A program made the translations under genes and the position numbers. From positions 1 to 64,000 of the forward strand of contig JAANDG010000581.1 of NCBI GenBank assembly GCA_036852015.1: a stretch of 64,000 bases of DNA, given 5' to 3'. The DNA comes from Pelodera strongyloides. Taxonomy: Eukaryota > Nematoda > Chromadorea > Rhabditida > Rhabditidae. Positions within the stretch are counted from its first letter, which is position 1. Each line of letters opens with the position of its first letter. The notes below the pieces were generated by a model. The model was not told the origin of the DNA and did no database searches. It saw only the letters and a program-made list of their open reading frames with translations. This document shows positions 34,601 through 48,005 of the stretch, one piece after another.

Positions 34601-37600
34601 AGAGTGTTTAAATGAACAGGAAACACTTAATAGGATACATCCGGCAAGAGAATTATAAGTGAAATTAAAAGAAATCATTCTACGAAAAATTATCGACATT
34701 TTTTTTGCTGAACAATAACATTGCTGCCTTGGCAGTTAAATAAAAGACGATGTAAGCTGCCCGGTACACGGGTTGGGTGAGGCCTTGTGTGTATACCGAC
34801 ACTATGTCCCGCAACTAGTCCGGCTGGAAGGCTTAGTGCCTGAGGTCGCCAGGGTCACTGACGATCCCATAACGGGGCGGTACTCAAAACGACTCAGCTA
34901 GCCTGAGGATTCATCGAATCAAACGTTTATCAGGGCATAGGCGGCAAAAAATTGTGGTACATCACCTGCCCCGAAGTAACGGTTGGAGATTTATTGATGT
35001 TACCTGCATTTGTTCGCTCATGATTTACAATGTGATTTGAATCAGTATTTTTGAAGCGGACGATAAATGTATAGAAATAATAAATATAATTGTAATAAAA
35101 GTTATTCCTTTTCTTCAGTGGTTGAGCAATAAGCTCTCCAACTAGATACAAATGATTTATAAACTAGAGTATAATTGGCTACTCCATGGAGAATGAACTA
35201 AATCTCAAAGAAGTTCAAAGTTTGTGGCAAAGGAGCCCGGTACCTAGACATGAATAATTTGCGAAAAAAGGTGTGTATGCAATAGCCAACAATTGAATAC
35301 TTTTTTCCTGAAAAGGGACGCAAGAAAGTTACTCAATAATAGGAAATGGCTTTTTCTTCCTTCTTATGACATTTGGAGCCATTGGTTTGCTTCTATGTAA
35401 TTATAGGTAGCAGGGCACCAATTTTCATAAAGTAATAACAAGATCGGACATACGTGATACTACAGGAAACTTTTGTAAACTACTCAAAACGAGTAACCAG
35501 AAGGAAGCCGTCCTTTCCTATTCACTCAGTTTGTCTCACATTGCTAGTGTTTGACTAAACTAAGGGTAAAGGTAACTCTCTCTAATTGTTACCTTGCGGA
35601 AGGATCAATCCGAGCAGAGCCTTTGACGTTGGCGGAGGTAAAATACTGGGGAATCCGGCATGCATCAGTACATACGGACCGAGACTGAGCAGAAGACAAA
35701 GGGTTCATGGGACAGGGCTCCAAAGAGGGATATCATTCACACGTAAAAGAAAGCAACTGCAAGAAAGAAGGAAGGACAAACCCTTGTGGAATGATGGACG
35801 ATCACCTACTCATATAGAGAGCCGAAACTCAGTATTACAGACTGATGGTTACAGTAAAGGGGACACACACCTGGAGTCCGCAAACAGAAACAAGTCTTAA
35901 AAAACAGATGAGCGAAGGAAGCTAGATGACAATGCACTGAGCTAGACGGTATTGCGCCTGCAAATGTGGAAGCAACAACATTCATTGTAACCATTTTGTC
36001 AAACAAAAAGCATGTTGCCTCATCATCATAGTGGTGCGACAATCCTTTTATGTTTTAGATTCTGGCCAGAGGGCGGTGGGCGGAGTTTCATGCATCTAAT
36101 GCCAACTTGCGCAAATTAGGTAATTACTACAATAAGGTGTTGAGCATAGTTTCAGTAGTTTCAGTAAATTTGAAGGCATAAATATATAAGAGAACACGAG
36201 AACCTTTCCTTAGATTGACCTTGTGGCAGTGAAATTGTACTTGAATTTTAAAATATGAAAACACGATTCTTTGTCGCATTGACTGCGTTGTATTGTATTG
36301 TCTAATGCAAGGGGAGTATTCCCCCTTCTCCTGATGACTAACAATCGGAAATAACAATAAACGGTTCCGGGTAGTTTTGAAAATCGATTTCTGGGAAGCG
36401 ATGCAATATATTCCAAGCGGGTCTACTTCAAATTCTTCATCTGAAATAAGATTCTTCTGAATTCTGATTCTTTCTAAAATCGATCATCCATCTTCTCATA
36501 ATAATTAAATAATAACGAAACTTGTTTGGAGTAGTTGGGGCTTATTTTTGGTGTGTGATGTGAAGTATCCTACACACTTATGATCTGAAACGATATTATC
36601 GTCAGAACCGACCTCTTTAGCCCCCAAAAGTTCTTCTACATAAAAGTAGCGTTTGGTTTGAATATAACGCTTCGGAACCAAGCAACTGAAAAGTAAGTAA
36701 AGATGAAAAACCTATCATATGAACAAATACTTAAATAGTTCGTAAACGAGCGTTCCTTCTGAACGTTACTTAGTATTTCTCATAGGAGCAAAAAAGGTTT
36801 CGGTTTAATCAAGCGCGGCTGAAAAAAAGGCAATCAAAAATCCCAACAACTAAATGAAGAACTTCGTTCGCATGAATTCGTCGTGTACTTTACTGAGGTT
36901 TACGAATTATTCCTTTTAGGGTGGACCCCCTGCTTTAGGTAATTACATATTGCGTATTGGAGCAAAGGTTATGAGTGCGGGCGTTTAGCAAAGGAAACAG
37001 CTGCAGGGAGAGTTTAGATTTCGATCATGGGAGTCCGCCTGACTCCCCGGGGTATGCAGACAGGTGAGGAGCCTCAGGAGGTAAAGTTGAGCCAGGTGAG
37101 GAGAACAAAGAAGGCTAGCGATGGCGGTTACCAACATTACATGGAGATCCATTTTTTGAGTAAATACACAAGAACGAATGAGTCCGAAGATTTAGGCACT
37201 TGCTGTGTGCTATGCCATGACGCATTTTATATCGTCAACGAGGTTCTTTGTTTACAAATGGTACAGGAAATCTGCGTGAAGAATAGCATTACGTCATTCA
37301 TTATAAACAAACTAGGAAGCGCAACAAATAAAATACTAGTAACAATGCCACAATTTTCGTTCGTGCACTACAAAGTTGCTCGCTCGAAACATCGTTAATG
37401 TTTTGGGCCTTTGTGAATCTATTTCTAGTGTAAATTAGCTTAGGTAAAGTTTCTTCACAGTCTCAATTCCTTAGTTTGAACTACGTTGATTTAAAAGAGA
37501 GACCTTCCTGTAAACTAAAAAAAAAAGAGATAAACATAGAGCCGCATTGAGGTGTTTGTATGCACATACTTCTCTTCAGTTTGTTCTAAGGCTCTTCACT

Positions 37601-39080
37601 GAGGCGATGGTGCGAACTTGAGCGAGCAATCACACAGTACTTAAACTATTCGAGACGCAGGCGCCAATGTAAAATAAAGAATATAGTTATCAGGGAGAGC
37701 TAGAGACATCATTGTGTTAGCTGTTTTTAATCCAAACATTTACCAAATAAAACACCTTATTATCGAGTAAACACCAATGTTTTACAGGCAATTCAATTTT
37801 GATTAGTTTTTACAATTTGCTCCTGGCATGCTACTTGCATAAGCCGATAATTTGCGGGCTAACAGGTACTAAACAACGAAGATTGCTACGAGATGATCTC
37901 CCTAATTGTCAGCGCGAATATGTCACTTGCTACTTCCTTTCCTTAGTTATTTTATTAAAAAATTCTCATTAATGATTGCTGGAAATAAGCAGTTTTTAGT
38001 GTTATTCGTGTCAGCGATGGAAAGTTAAGGAAAAGGTAATTTAGAAGACAACATTACATATTTTTCTACATTGTTCTTCTTCTTCTAACTCATAAGGGGT
38101 TTCCCGTATTACTCTGGGAGTTTTTGAGAGTATTATATGAAGATCCGGAAAATGAACATCGTAACACTCCTTTTATACTTCTAGATGCATACAGAAGAGG
38201 AAGAGAGAAGTAGGAATGGATGTAGTTTACGGGCTTTCCATCACATATGCATAGCACATTGCATAGCATTGGCAGAGAAGCGTAGACCCAGCTGACAGAA
38301 TACGGACCTCTTCCGGTTAAGACACTGTGTAAATTATCCTTTAACTAAATGTCTCCCTTCTTTAGAAACAGTGAAATATTTGGCACTTAAGTGAACATAA
38401 AGTAAAGAAGCAAATGAACTCTTCTGTTGAGCGCTGATCGATTAGTGTATTTGTTGTTTAAACGAAAATTTGCGCAACACGATGTTGCACTCTTAGTTAG
38501 TTCGCTCTGAGCCATCTGTGGGAAACGTAGGAAAAACAATGAAGGGGTTAAAAGAAATCGCGTAATGCACAGTAAAGAAATTACATTCAAATGGGAAAGT
38601 GTGAGGAGAAGATTAGTTAAAAAAGTAAGAGATGCAACCCTTCTCAAAAACCATCAGGCTAAACGAGGACGCTGCTAACATAAATGGATAAATTAACCAC
38701 GATCAACAGTTAATTATTTTAGATTAAAGAGCGGCATGGTGTCTTGGCAGTGCAGAGGAGTACTTGGCCAATGAATTGTGTATTGGGTGGGCACTCCTTC
38801 GAGGTGGGCCGGAGAGTCCGGTACACAAACGACACAAACATTTGCTAAACAATAGACTGCCGAGTGGTGTCTATTGTACGTGAACTGACACCGAGATTCG
38901 TTAGATCAACTCAATGCAACAATATGCATCATGATCAGAACAAACAGAGCTCATGCACTAGTCAATTAGAAATGGACGCCCATTATGGAAGACAATAGGG
39001 TTACCGTAGTCGACAAGAGTGCACTTATTTTCGTATGAATAAGAATGCGCAACTCTGTATTATGGAATAGTCGAACTAGA
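31680..39080. other. Long interval with no recognised gene
   Basis: Open frames up to about 120 codons occur (32,294-32,596 plus, 35,586-35,900 plus, 37,027-37,398 plus). They show no domain, consistent codon use or paired splice sites. A locally GC-richer, structured-looking patch lies at 34,745-34,920. Neither an RNA gene nor a transposon coding region could be identified. Some of the plus-strand frames near 32.3-33.2 kb may be remnants of a decayed gene. Confidence 0.5.
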
Positions 39081-39084
39081 GCTC

Positions 39085-41440
39085 GGCGCGCGCTGCGCGC
39101 GCGCCTCGCTCTAGCGATATGGCTTTAGCTTGAGCTTTTGATTTTGATAAGATATCGATTTTAATTTTTGAAGTTTAGGTTCAGAATTGGCACTACACAG
39201 AATTAGCTTCATCTTCATTTTGAAGATTTTTTTTAGGGATTCGGAGTTTATTTTTTAAGAGATTCGGAGTTTAGTCGTTAGCTCGCTCGGCGGGCCTTCG
39301 GCCCGCCTTCGCTCGCCCGTCGTTCACTGTGCATTAAATTTGAGCTGCGTTTGCAATCTTACTTTTGAGTTACGGCGAAATTTTGCACGTCGATTGTTTT
39401 TTGACGTCATGGATTCTGAAGCAGAAGCATGATCGAGAATCTGGATGCGAGCCTCACTTGAGCACCGAAGTTCATTTCCACCGTTAATCTTTAGACTATT
39501 GTATTAATATGGCTCAATTTTGAAGATTTTGATTAAGATTCGGGATTATAGTCGTTAGCTCACTCGGCGGGCCTTCGGCCCGCCTCGCTCGCATCAACGT
39601 TCGATGTGGTTTACTTTGGAGGATGTTATTTCACCTTCAGAAGCTGTGAAATATTGACCGAATCTCAGCTCTCTATCTCTACTCCTAAGACCTTTTTTGC
39701 GATTTGTATGGATTATCGATCGATATTTCTTTTTTTTTTGAATTTCAACATTCTACATCTTTTAAATTTGAGCAGTGTTGATCGAGGGATTCGGATTTAT
39801 AGTCGTTAGCTCACTCGGCGGGGCTTCGGCCCGCCTCGCTCGCATCAACGTTCGATGTGGTTTACTTTGGAGGATGTTATTTCACCTTCAGAAGCTGTGC
39901 AATGTGGACCGGAGTGCTCAGCTCTCTATCTTTACTCCTGACCATTTTCGCGATTTCTATGCATTATCGATCGATATTGATTTTTTTCAATTTCACAATT
40001 CAACTTATCTTTGAGAGTTGAGCAACATTGATCAGAGGGCTCGAGTCTCTATCTCTGTTCCTAAGCCGATTCTGGATCTGTTTTTGCGGTTTCTATGGAT
40101 TATCGATCGATATTGATTTTGTTCAATTTCACAATTCAACTTATCTTTGAGAGTTGAGCAATATTGATCAAAGGGCTCGAGTCTCTATCTCTGTTCCTAA
40201 GCCGATTCTGGATCTGTTTTTGCGGTTTCTATGGATTATCGATCGATATTGATTTTTTCAATTTCACTATTCAACTTATCTTTCGAAGCTGAACAATATT
40301 GATCAGAGGGCTCGAGTCTCTATCTATGTTCCTAAGCCGATTCTGGATCTGTTTTTGCAATTTCTATGGATTATCGATCGATATTGATTTTTTCAATTTC
40401 ACTATTCAACTTATCTTTCGAAGCTGAACAATATTGATCAGAGGGCTCGAGTCTATATCTATGTTCCTAAGCCGATTCCGGATCTGTTTATTGCGGTTTC
40501 TATGGATTATCGATCGATATTGATTTTTTCAATTTAACCATTCAACTTATCTTTCGAAGTTGAGCACTATTGATCAGAGGGCTCAAGTGTCTATCTCGAC
40601 TCCTAAGGCGGTTTTTGGCTATGTTTTTGCGGTTTCTATGGATTATCGATCGATATTGATTTATTCAATTTCACAATTCAACTTCTTTGAGAGTTCAGCA
40701 ATATTGATCAGAGGGCTCGAGTCTCTATCTCTGTTCCTAAGCCGATTCTGGATCTATTTTTGCGGTTTCTATGGATTATATATCGATATTGATTTTTTCA
40801 ATTGCACAATTCAAATTATCTTTGAGAGTTGAGCAATATTGATCAAAGGGCTCGAGTCTCTATCTCTGTTCCTAAGCCGATTCTGGATCTGTTTTTGCGG
40901 TTTCTATGGATTATCGATCGATATTGATTTTTTCAATTGCACAATTCAAATTATCTTTGAGAGTTGAGCAATATTGATCAGAGGGCTCGAGTCTCTATCT
41001 CTGTTCCTAAGCCGAATCTGGATCTGTTTTTGCAATTTCTATGGATTATCGATCGATATTGATTTTTTCAATTTCACTATTCAACTTATCTTTCGAAGCT
41101 GAACAATATTGATCAGAGGGGTCGAGTCTCTATCTATGTTCCTAAGCCGATTCTGGATCTGTTTTTGCAATTTCTATGGATTATCGATCGATATTGATTT
41201 TTTCAATTTCACTATTCAACTTATCTTTCGAAGCTGAACAATATTGATCAGAGGGCTCGAGTCTCTATCTATGTTCCTAAGCCGATTCTGGATCTGTTTT
41301 TGCAATTTCTATGGATTATCGATCGATATTGATTTTTTCAATTTCACTATTCAACTTATCTTTCGAAGCTGAACAATATTGATCAGAGGGCCCGAGTCTC
41401 TATCTCTACTCCTAAGGCGATTTTTGGCTCTCGGAAAAAT
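39085..41440. repeat. Satellite array, higher-order block 1
   Basis: The block starts with a GC palindrome-rich head (GCGCGCGCCTCGCTCTAG), followed by a segment with GC hairpins. From about 39,950 it consists of tandem monomers of about 136 bp. Each monomer contains TTATCGATCGATATTG, TATTGATCAGAGGGCTCGAG and CCTAAGCCGATTCTGGATC. The block ends with the variant AAGGCGATTTTTGGCTCTCG at 41,415-41,435. An internal direct duplication of about 100 bp occurs at 39,551-39,650 and 39,801-39,899. Monomers near 40,260-40,440 and 41,050-41,390 are almost identical to each other, indicating recent local amplification. Confidence 0.95.
39289..39307. repeat. GC-rich hairpin in the satellite head (also near 39,568, 39,818 and 41,618)
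   Basis: GGCGGGCCTTCGGCCCGCC folds into a 7-bp GC stem (GGCGGGC / GCCCGCC) with a CTTCG loop. It is flanked by repeated CTCGCTCGG / TTCGCTCGCCCG. Four copies occur, each preceded by a variant of TAGTCGTTAGCTC; one (39,818) has a single base change in the stem. Conservation of the hairpin in an otherwise AT-rich satellite is notable. Confidence 0.85.
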
Positions 41441-43566
41441 TAGCGCGCGCCTCGCTCTAGCGATATGGCTTTAGCTTGAGCTTGAGATTTTGATAAGCTA
41501 ACGATTTCAATGTTTGAAGTTTAGGTACAGATTGCCACTACTCTGAATTAGCTTCATCTTCATTTTGATTTTTTTAAGATTTTTTAAGAGATTTGGAGTT
41601 TAGTCGTTAGCTCGCTCGGCGGGCCTTCGGCCCGCCTTCGCTCGCCCGACGTTCACTATGATTTGAGGTTGTTCGTTTGCAATTTTACTTTTGAGCTACG
41701 AAACTTTGCACGTCGAGTATTTTTTGACGTCATGGATTCCGAAGCATAATTTTTTTCCGAAGCGATTCTGAAACAGATACTTGATCGTGATGCAGTTTAG
41801 GATGCGAGTTTCACTTGAGCACTGAAGTTCATTTCCACCGTTATCTTTAAGCTATTTTATTAATATGGCTCAATTTTGAAGATTTTAATTAAGATTCGGG
41901 AATATAGTCGTTAGCTCACTCTTAAGCCGGTTCTGGATCTGTTTTTGCGATTTCTATGGATTATCGATCGATATTGATTTTTTAATTTCACAATTCAACT
42001 TATCTTTGAGAGTTGAGCAATATTGATCAGAGGGCTCGAGTCTCTATCTCTGTTCCTAAGCCGATACTGGATCTGTTTTTACGATTTCTATGGATTATCG
42101 ATCGATATTGATTTTTTTCAATTTCATAATTCAACTTATCTTTGATAGTTGAGCAATATTGATCAGAGGGCTCGAGTCTCTATCTCTGTTCCTAAGCCGG
42201 TTCTGGTTCTGTTTTTGCGATTTATATGGATTATCGATCGATATTGATTTTTTCAATTTCAGAATTAAACTTTTTCGAAGTTGAGCAACATTTATCAGAG
42301 GGCTCGAGTCATCTCAGTTCCTAAGCCGATTCTGGATCTGTTTTTGCGGTTTCTATGGATTATCGATCGATATTGATTTTTTTCAATTTCACAATTTAAC
42401 TTAGTTTTCGAAGTTGAGCAACATTGATCAGAGGGCTCGAGTCTCTATCTCTGTTCCTAAGCCGATTCTGGATCTGTTTTGCGGTTTCTATGGGTTATCG
42501 ATCGATATTGATTTTTTCAATTTCACAATTTAACTTAGTTTTCGAAGTTGAGCAATATTGATCAGAGGGCTCGAGGCTCTATCTCTACTCCTAAGCCGAG
42601 TTTTAACAGTTTGTTTGCGGTTTCTATGGATTATCGATCGATATTGATTTTTTCAATTTCACAATTCAACTTATCTTTGAGAGTTCAGCAATATTGATCA
42701 GAGGGCTCGAGTCTCTATCTCGGTTCCTAAGCCGATTCTCGATCTATTTTTGCGATTTCTATGGATTATCGATCGATATTGATTTTTTCAATTTCACAAT
42801 TCAACTTATCTTTGAGAGTTCAGCAATATTGATCAGAGGGCTCGAGTCTCTATCTCTGTTCCTAAGCCGATTCTGGATCTATTTTTGCGATTTCTATGGA
42901 TTATCGATCGATATTGATTTTTTCAATTTCACAATTCAACTTATCTTTGAGAGTTCAGCAATATTGATCAAAGGGCTCGAGTCTCTATCTCTGTTCCTAA
43001 GCCGATTCTGGATCTGTTTTTGCGGTTTCTATGGATTATCGATCGATATAGATTTTTTCAATTTCACCATTAAACTTATCTTTGAGGGTTGAGCAATATT
43101 AATCAGAGGGCTCGAGTCTCTATCTCTGTTCCTAAGCCGATTCTGGATCTGTTTTTGCAATTTCTATGGATTATCGATCGATATTGATTTTTTCAATTTC
43201 ACTATTCAACTTATCTTTCGAAGCTGAACAATATTGATCAGAGGGCTCGAGTCTCTATCTATGTTCCTAAGCCGATTCTGGATCTGTTTTTGCAATTTCT
43301 ATGGATTATCGATCGATATTGATTTTTTCAATTTCACTATTCAACTTATCTTTCGAAGCTGAACAATATTGATCAGAGGGCTCGAGTCTCTATCTATGTT
43401 CCTAAGCCGATTCTGGATCTGTTTTTGCAATTTCTATGGATTATCGATCGATATTGATTTTTTCAATTTCACTATTCAACTTATCTTTCGAAGCTGAACA
43501 ATATTGATCAGAGGGCCCGAGTCTCTATCTCTACTCCTAAGGCGATTTTTGGCTCTCGGAAAAATT
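41441..43566. repeat. Satellite array, higher-order block 2
   Basis: Repeats the organisation of block 1: the same GCGCGCGCCTCGCTCTAG head at 41,443, the same GC hairpin at about 41,618, then 136-bp monomers. It closes with the same AAGGCGATTTTTGGCTCTCGG ending near 43,540 (quoted here in part). Where several monomers are 135 bp long, the array stays open in frame and gives a 132-codon repeating frame at 42,694-43,092. This is a by-product of length divisible by three, not evidence of a protein. Confidence 0.95.
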
Positions 43567-43569
43567 ATC

Positions 43570-46500
43570 GATTGATTATTGATTTTTTTCTGTGCCAACA
43601 TTCTTCGTTCTCCAGCCTGACCACGTTAGCCAGGGTCCCAGGTCTGAAGCTCTCGATAAATTTTTCACCGTTTTATGTCATTTCACTATGTTCTGGGAGG
43701 TGCTTAAGTTCAGTTGGCAACATGCCAAAATTTAGATTATCGATTTATCGATTTTTGATTGGATCATTTTTCATCACGTCGATAGTGGATGCGTTTAGGA
43801 TAGGTTTCATTTTTTCGGTTATCAGATATCGATTATCTGATAAGCAATCGATAATCGGAAAAAAGCCATTTCTTAATTTTCGCTAAGGACCCTAAGGCCA
43901 AAGACCCAAACCCTTAACTCTACTGCTAACCCCCGATCTGAAACGTGACAGACAGACAGAACTCGTCTATATTACTACACAATGCAGATAAGTGTGTGAC
44001 CTGGGTCGACCTTTTATGTTTTGATTGCTCATGAATTACAAAATGGATGAAAAAGGAATCAATTTGTAACAAAAAGTTACAATGTCGAATGACGCTTACA
44101 ATTAGAGGAATACAGTTATTCGATGAAGGAAACCTAAAACTAAGCATGGTAAGAGCACTACAAGAATATCAGCAATGTGTTATTTTAGCAGGATATCTAT
44201 TTCCACCAGGGACAGCGACGAAACACGTCTATCTATGGTTGTGTGTTTATGTGCTACATATAAAATTGCTATTGTAAAAAAACCAAATGTTTACATCTTT
44301 TCACGTATTTCATTGGCTCTTTTCAGTGGACAATTGTGAAAAGGGTGTCTGTAATTGTTTTATTAGTTCAGAAAATTGTATGTGGCGTGTGGATGTTGCG
44401 TACCACCCGAATTGTGCTGATTGTGTGTTGTGTAGTGTGGTAACTAGATAGTGTTCAATTGGCACCTTGGGACACTTACAACGGAAGACGACTTGATTCT
44501 GGGACATGGAAGAGCATAGGACAATTGAGACTACACATCAGATGAGTGATCCCACTTCTGGAATGCCCAGAAGACTTTCACATCGAACTGAGTAACTACA
44601 ATAGAAAAGCCAGTTCTTAAGGATCATGCAATACAACATTTCGCGTTATATTTTAATTCTGCTTTGTGACTTTGGTGCGACGATAAACGGAATCGAAGTT
44701 GCCCTTTAAAACAACTCAAACATAAGGTTGTTGCTAAACAAGCTTTAATAAAACAGAGTCAAATATTTACAAAAGGAGGATTACTTAGTAACTAATTCAC
44801 TCAGCACAGCTCTTCTGTAACAAATATTCCTATTTCTAGTGTATGGGACTTGATATCGATTAGAATATTCTTCAGCGTGTCCTGGATAGGATATAGTGTG
44901 GCACTAGATATTTTTAAGATATCATCGACCAGAATAGGGCAATATTTCCGACCAGTGGGTCTTTGATTGGTTGACCTAGGAACGAAATATTTGAAAAGAC
45001 CAAAAATTCAGGCATTCAACTCAGATAAGTCGTCAGTGTCCGCGCGGACATGAACCGCTAAGGGAAACACTTGAAGGGCAATTACGCAATTAAACGACAG
45101 TACGTACATTACAAGCCGTGCGGGTGGCCTCTCACATGATTTATTCGTTGTCGGAGGGACCAATTAAAACGACATACACACTACCAATTACTTTACCGAT
45201 AATATACCCCATTCTTATGAATAATTTAGCTTCTTCACAAAATACGCCCTGCAGCTTCTGCGTAAAAATAAAGATACATGATTGAACAAAAAAGATAGTA
45301 ATCTACTAAGTTTCTTATTAACATAACAAAATGAGTCGTTTGTCTGGGCAAAATGTCAATGAGAAGTGAAGGAGAGTCAGCTGTTGGGGTTAAATCTATT
45401 GGCATAACATATAGAAAGACAACTTTTGATCACAACCAAGCATCGCACACTAGAAATTGGGAAGGTGTAATCAACTATTGCTAATTAGTAAATAGAAATC
45501 GATAAAAAATCCCATTTAAACGATAATGTGTCAGATTTGTCATGCGAAGAAATAAACGATGATATTTGAACCCCAAGTTGATGCATGTGAACCCTGTTGT
45601 TGAAAACTATATTAAACAACGATTGTCTGCAGACGAAGACTCTTTCTAATATCGCAGCAAACTCCATATCACTGCACAGACAGAGGTAGAGCTTGTTACT
45701 GATATTCCAAGAATCCTGGTAATTATTCGGTGAGCAACTCCAGAATCACATAACCTCAAATAGTAAACTCTAACAATCTTTCCTGGGCGTTCAACCCATT
45801 CAGTCATATGTCAAGAAAAGAATTACAGCAATTGAGGAACGTGTCCTAGGATTGCCAGTTGCCTAAAAGGAATAGATGCATCAATCAGCTATGAATATGC
45901 TTCGAGTTCTAAGGGAGGATGATTGATAGAGCAGAACACCGAAGGGATGCTTGTTGTAAACATCAAATTTTAAATATCACGCCGTAATTTACAATTCATA
46001 TCTAAGTGAGATACTGTGGGAAATTCTTCTCATGGTTTTCGAATTAATTCCAATGTCCGTTCATAATGGTTGAAAATCCTGCACATCCGGAATTTCGGAT
46101 TTGAACCAAAAATATGGATCAGAGAACCCGAATAACCAAACTAGTGTGCTATCACTTATGGTTTAGAAGATGTAGGATCCATGTGGAGGTAATCTTCCTC
46201 CGTGAACGACTTAAATCACCAATAACTTCTTTTCATTCAACATCGTTTCTTCTCCCAGACCTTATGAATTTTGAATTTGCAAGGAACAAAGCAGTTGGCT
46301 CAACAATTCAACTACGAAATTCGACCCTGCGCACAAAACGGTTGTTCAGAAGATGGCGATATTCAAAGAGAACAATTGTCTGGAATCTAGGCACGTCGAC
46401 TTACGAAAGCTCAAAGGATTGAAGTACGGATTCTAAAGATCTCTCTTAGAGCATAGGGAAACGATCATTTATTGTTTTTTTTTACTCGGTAAAAACCATT

Positions 46501-47440
46501 TTGTACAAGGGACGTTATGAATAAAACTGATAACCAATGACTGACAATTGATAAATATGTCCAAAGTAGTGTGATAGAGTGCAGATCGGTAAGAGTGTGT
46601 CGTATGAGTGCTGTAATCTGAGTGTCTGACAAGCGAAGAGTTATTAGAGAATTTGCCTCACCCCATGGCAGCACAACTGTTCAACTTCTCACAATAAAGA
46701 CCATCAAAAAAGCCACCAAACGCATTCTTCGTTTTCCACAAAATCTGATTGCTGAATTGCTTGCAAACTTTAGCAATAAAAAGACCGTGTAAATTCTAAA
46801 CGTGTGATTACCAGCACAGGCAATTGTTTTGAAGGGATGAACTAAATGTAGATCAACAAGTACACCAAATAAGCACGAAATCTTTCTCTGTTCTAGCACT
46901 CCGAATCAGGAGCAGATTTCAAGTTCCGATTCATTCCAAAGTTTCCAGTAAACTGCTTGTTTTCTTAAGAAGTTTTCTCGGTAAGTCATTTAAAAGCGAT
47001 TTTCTCTGTAAAAATACTGGCTTTTCTACTTACTGTTCTGACTGAATTTGAGAAAACACTAACAAGCATAACCGCTAGTTGCGCAGATCGATTGAAAAGA
47101 GGAGCTCTCATATATATACATATACAATATTATATATATTTATATTATAACAAATCTCTAAAGTCTAATATACAATACCAAAATGTTAATAACCTGTTGT
47201 CTAGCAGAGCAAGAAAATCGAAAATACTGTATTTTTACCTGACATTCTAACCCTTTATAAGGTGAAGATCCTATCTCGATATTTTGAAAAACATCAAGAT
47301 GGAAAATTAAAAAAATACGAGTGTTCATGTTGAAGACAACACACATTTATTAGAACCAATTCATTTCAGAAACTATCACCACGTACAGAAATGTCCGATC
47401 TTCTCTGAAGATCACTGTGACCATTATTCACTGAGAATCG
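43570..47440. other. Region right of the satellite, no gene supported
   Basis: The first 300 bp still contain ATCGAT-type words and short inverted repeats (atcgattatc / gataatcgat). They look like decayed satellite flank. Beyond about 43,900 the sequence is AT-rich unique DNA with scattered open frames of 60-100 codons that lack splice context. Confidence 0.5.
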
Positions 47441-47443
47441 ATG

Positions 47444-47715
47444 AGTTGCGCGCCGCACCATTTTGGGACACTAAATGCGCCCCGCAACAAAATGGAAAGC
47501 ATCTAACTAAGAGTACATGTAGGAATTCAACATTCCGCTTTCTTTTGCACGTTCAGCGACTTTTGCGCACCGTTTCCTCAACTTTTCTGCACTGTTTTTT
47601 GGTGGTTTCCCGCAACAACGGGCAACAAAGTCGCTGAAAAGCGTGTTCCGCGCGCATCAAATTTGTTTGCAGGGAACGCCCCCTCACTCAAAAAAAAACG
47701 TTGCGGCGCGCAACT
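47444..47715. mobile_element. Possible MITE with 14-bp terminal inverted repeats
   Basis: AGTTGCGCGCCGCA at 47,444-47,457 is matched by its perfect reverse complement at 47,702-47,715. The 272-bp element is GC-richer than both flanks, contains further GCGC/GCCCC words and has no meaningful coding capacity. No clear target-site duplication could be seen, so the exact ends are provisional. Confidence 0.5.
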
Positions 47716-47826
47716 ATTGAGTTTCGTTGTTGAGCTTAGGAGTCAATTTCCTTGTCCCAAAAGGGTAAATCTTTATGATTCGAAAATGCAAATTTATTTC
47801 GTGTCAGGTAAATAACTCTTCTCATA

Positions 47827-48005
47827 ACTTACGCACATAACCGGAGAAATTTTTAGTATGTTTTTTGAAGAGAATGCCCTTTCAAAACTTACGCACATAA
47901 CCGGAGAAATTTTTAGTATGTTTTTTGAAGAGAATGCCCTTTCAAAACTTACGCACATAACCGGAGAAATTTTTAGTATGTTTTTTGAAGAGAATGCCCT
48001 TTCAA
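47827..48005. repeat. Exact 60-bp tandem triplication
   Basis: Three essentially identical 60-bp units (starting aacttacgcacataaccgga). The period is divisible by three, so an open frame with a 20-residue repeat (MFFEENALSKLTHITGEIFS) appears on the plus strand. There is no other sign of a gene. Perfect identity between units implies a recent expansion. Confidence 0.95.

Noticed and set aside
35590..35612. TGCGGAAGGATCA resembling the 3' end of small-subunit rRNA
   Set aside because: Only about 13 bases agree, with no further rRNA or ITS-like sequence on either side; most likely coincidence.
37027..37398. A 123-codon ORF beginning MGVRLTPRG
   Set aside because: No recognisable domain, no splice or poly(A) context, and amino-acid composition like translated background.
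42694..43092. A 132-codon ORF with a 45-residue repeat
   Set aside because: It arises because several satellite monomers here are 135 bp long. Other parts of the array with 136-bp monomers break the frame.
46095..46175. Possible minus-strand tRNA with a good B box (GGTTCAAATCC)
   Set aside because: The T-arm pairs, but the acceptor and anticodon arms do not, and the A box is poor. It does not fold as a tRNA.
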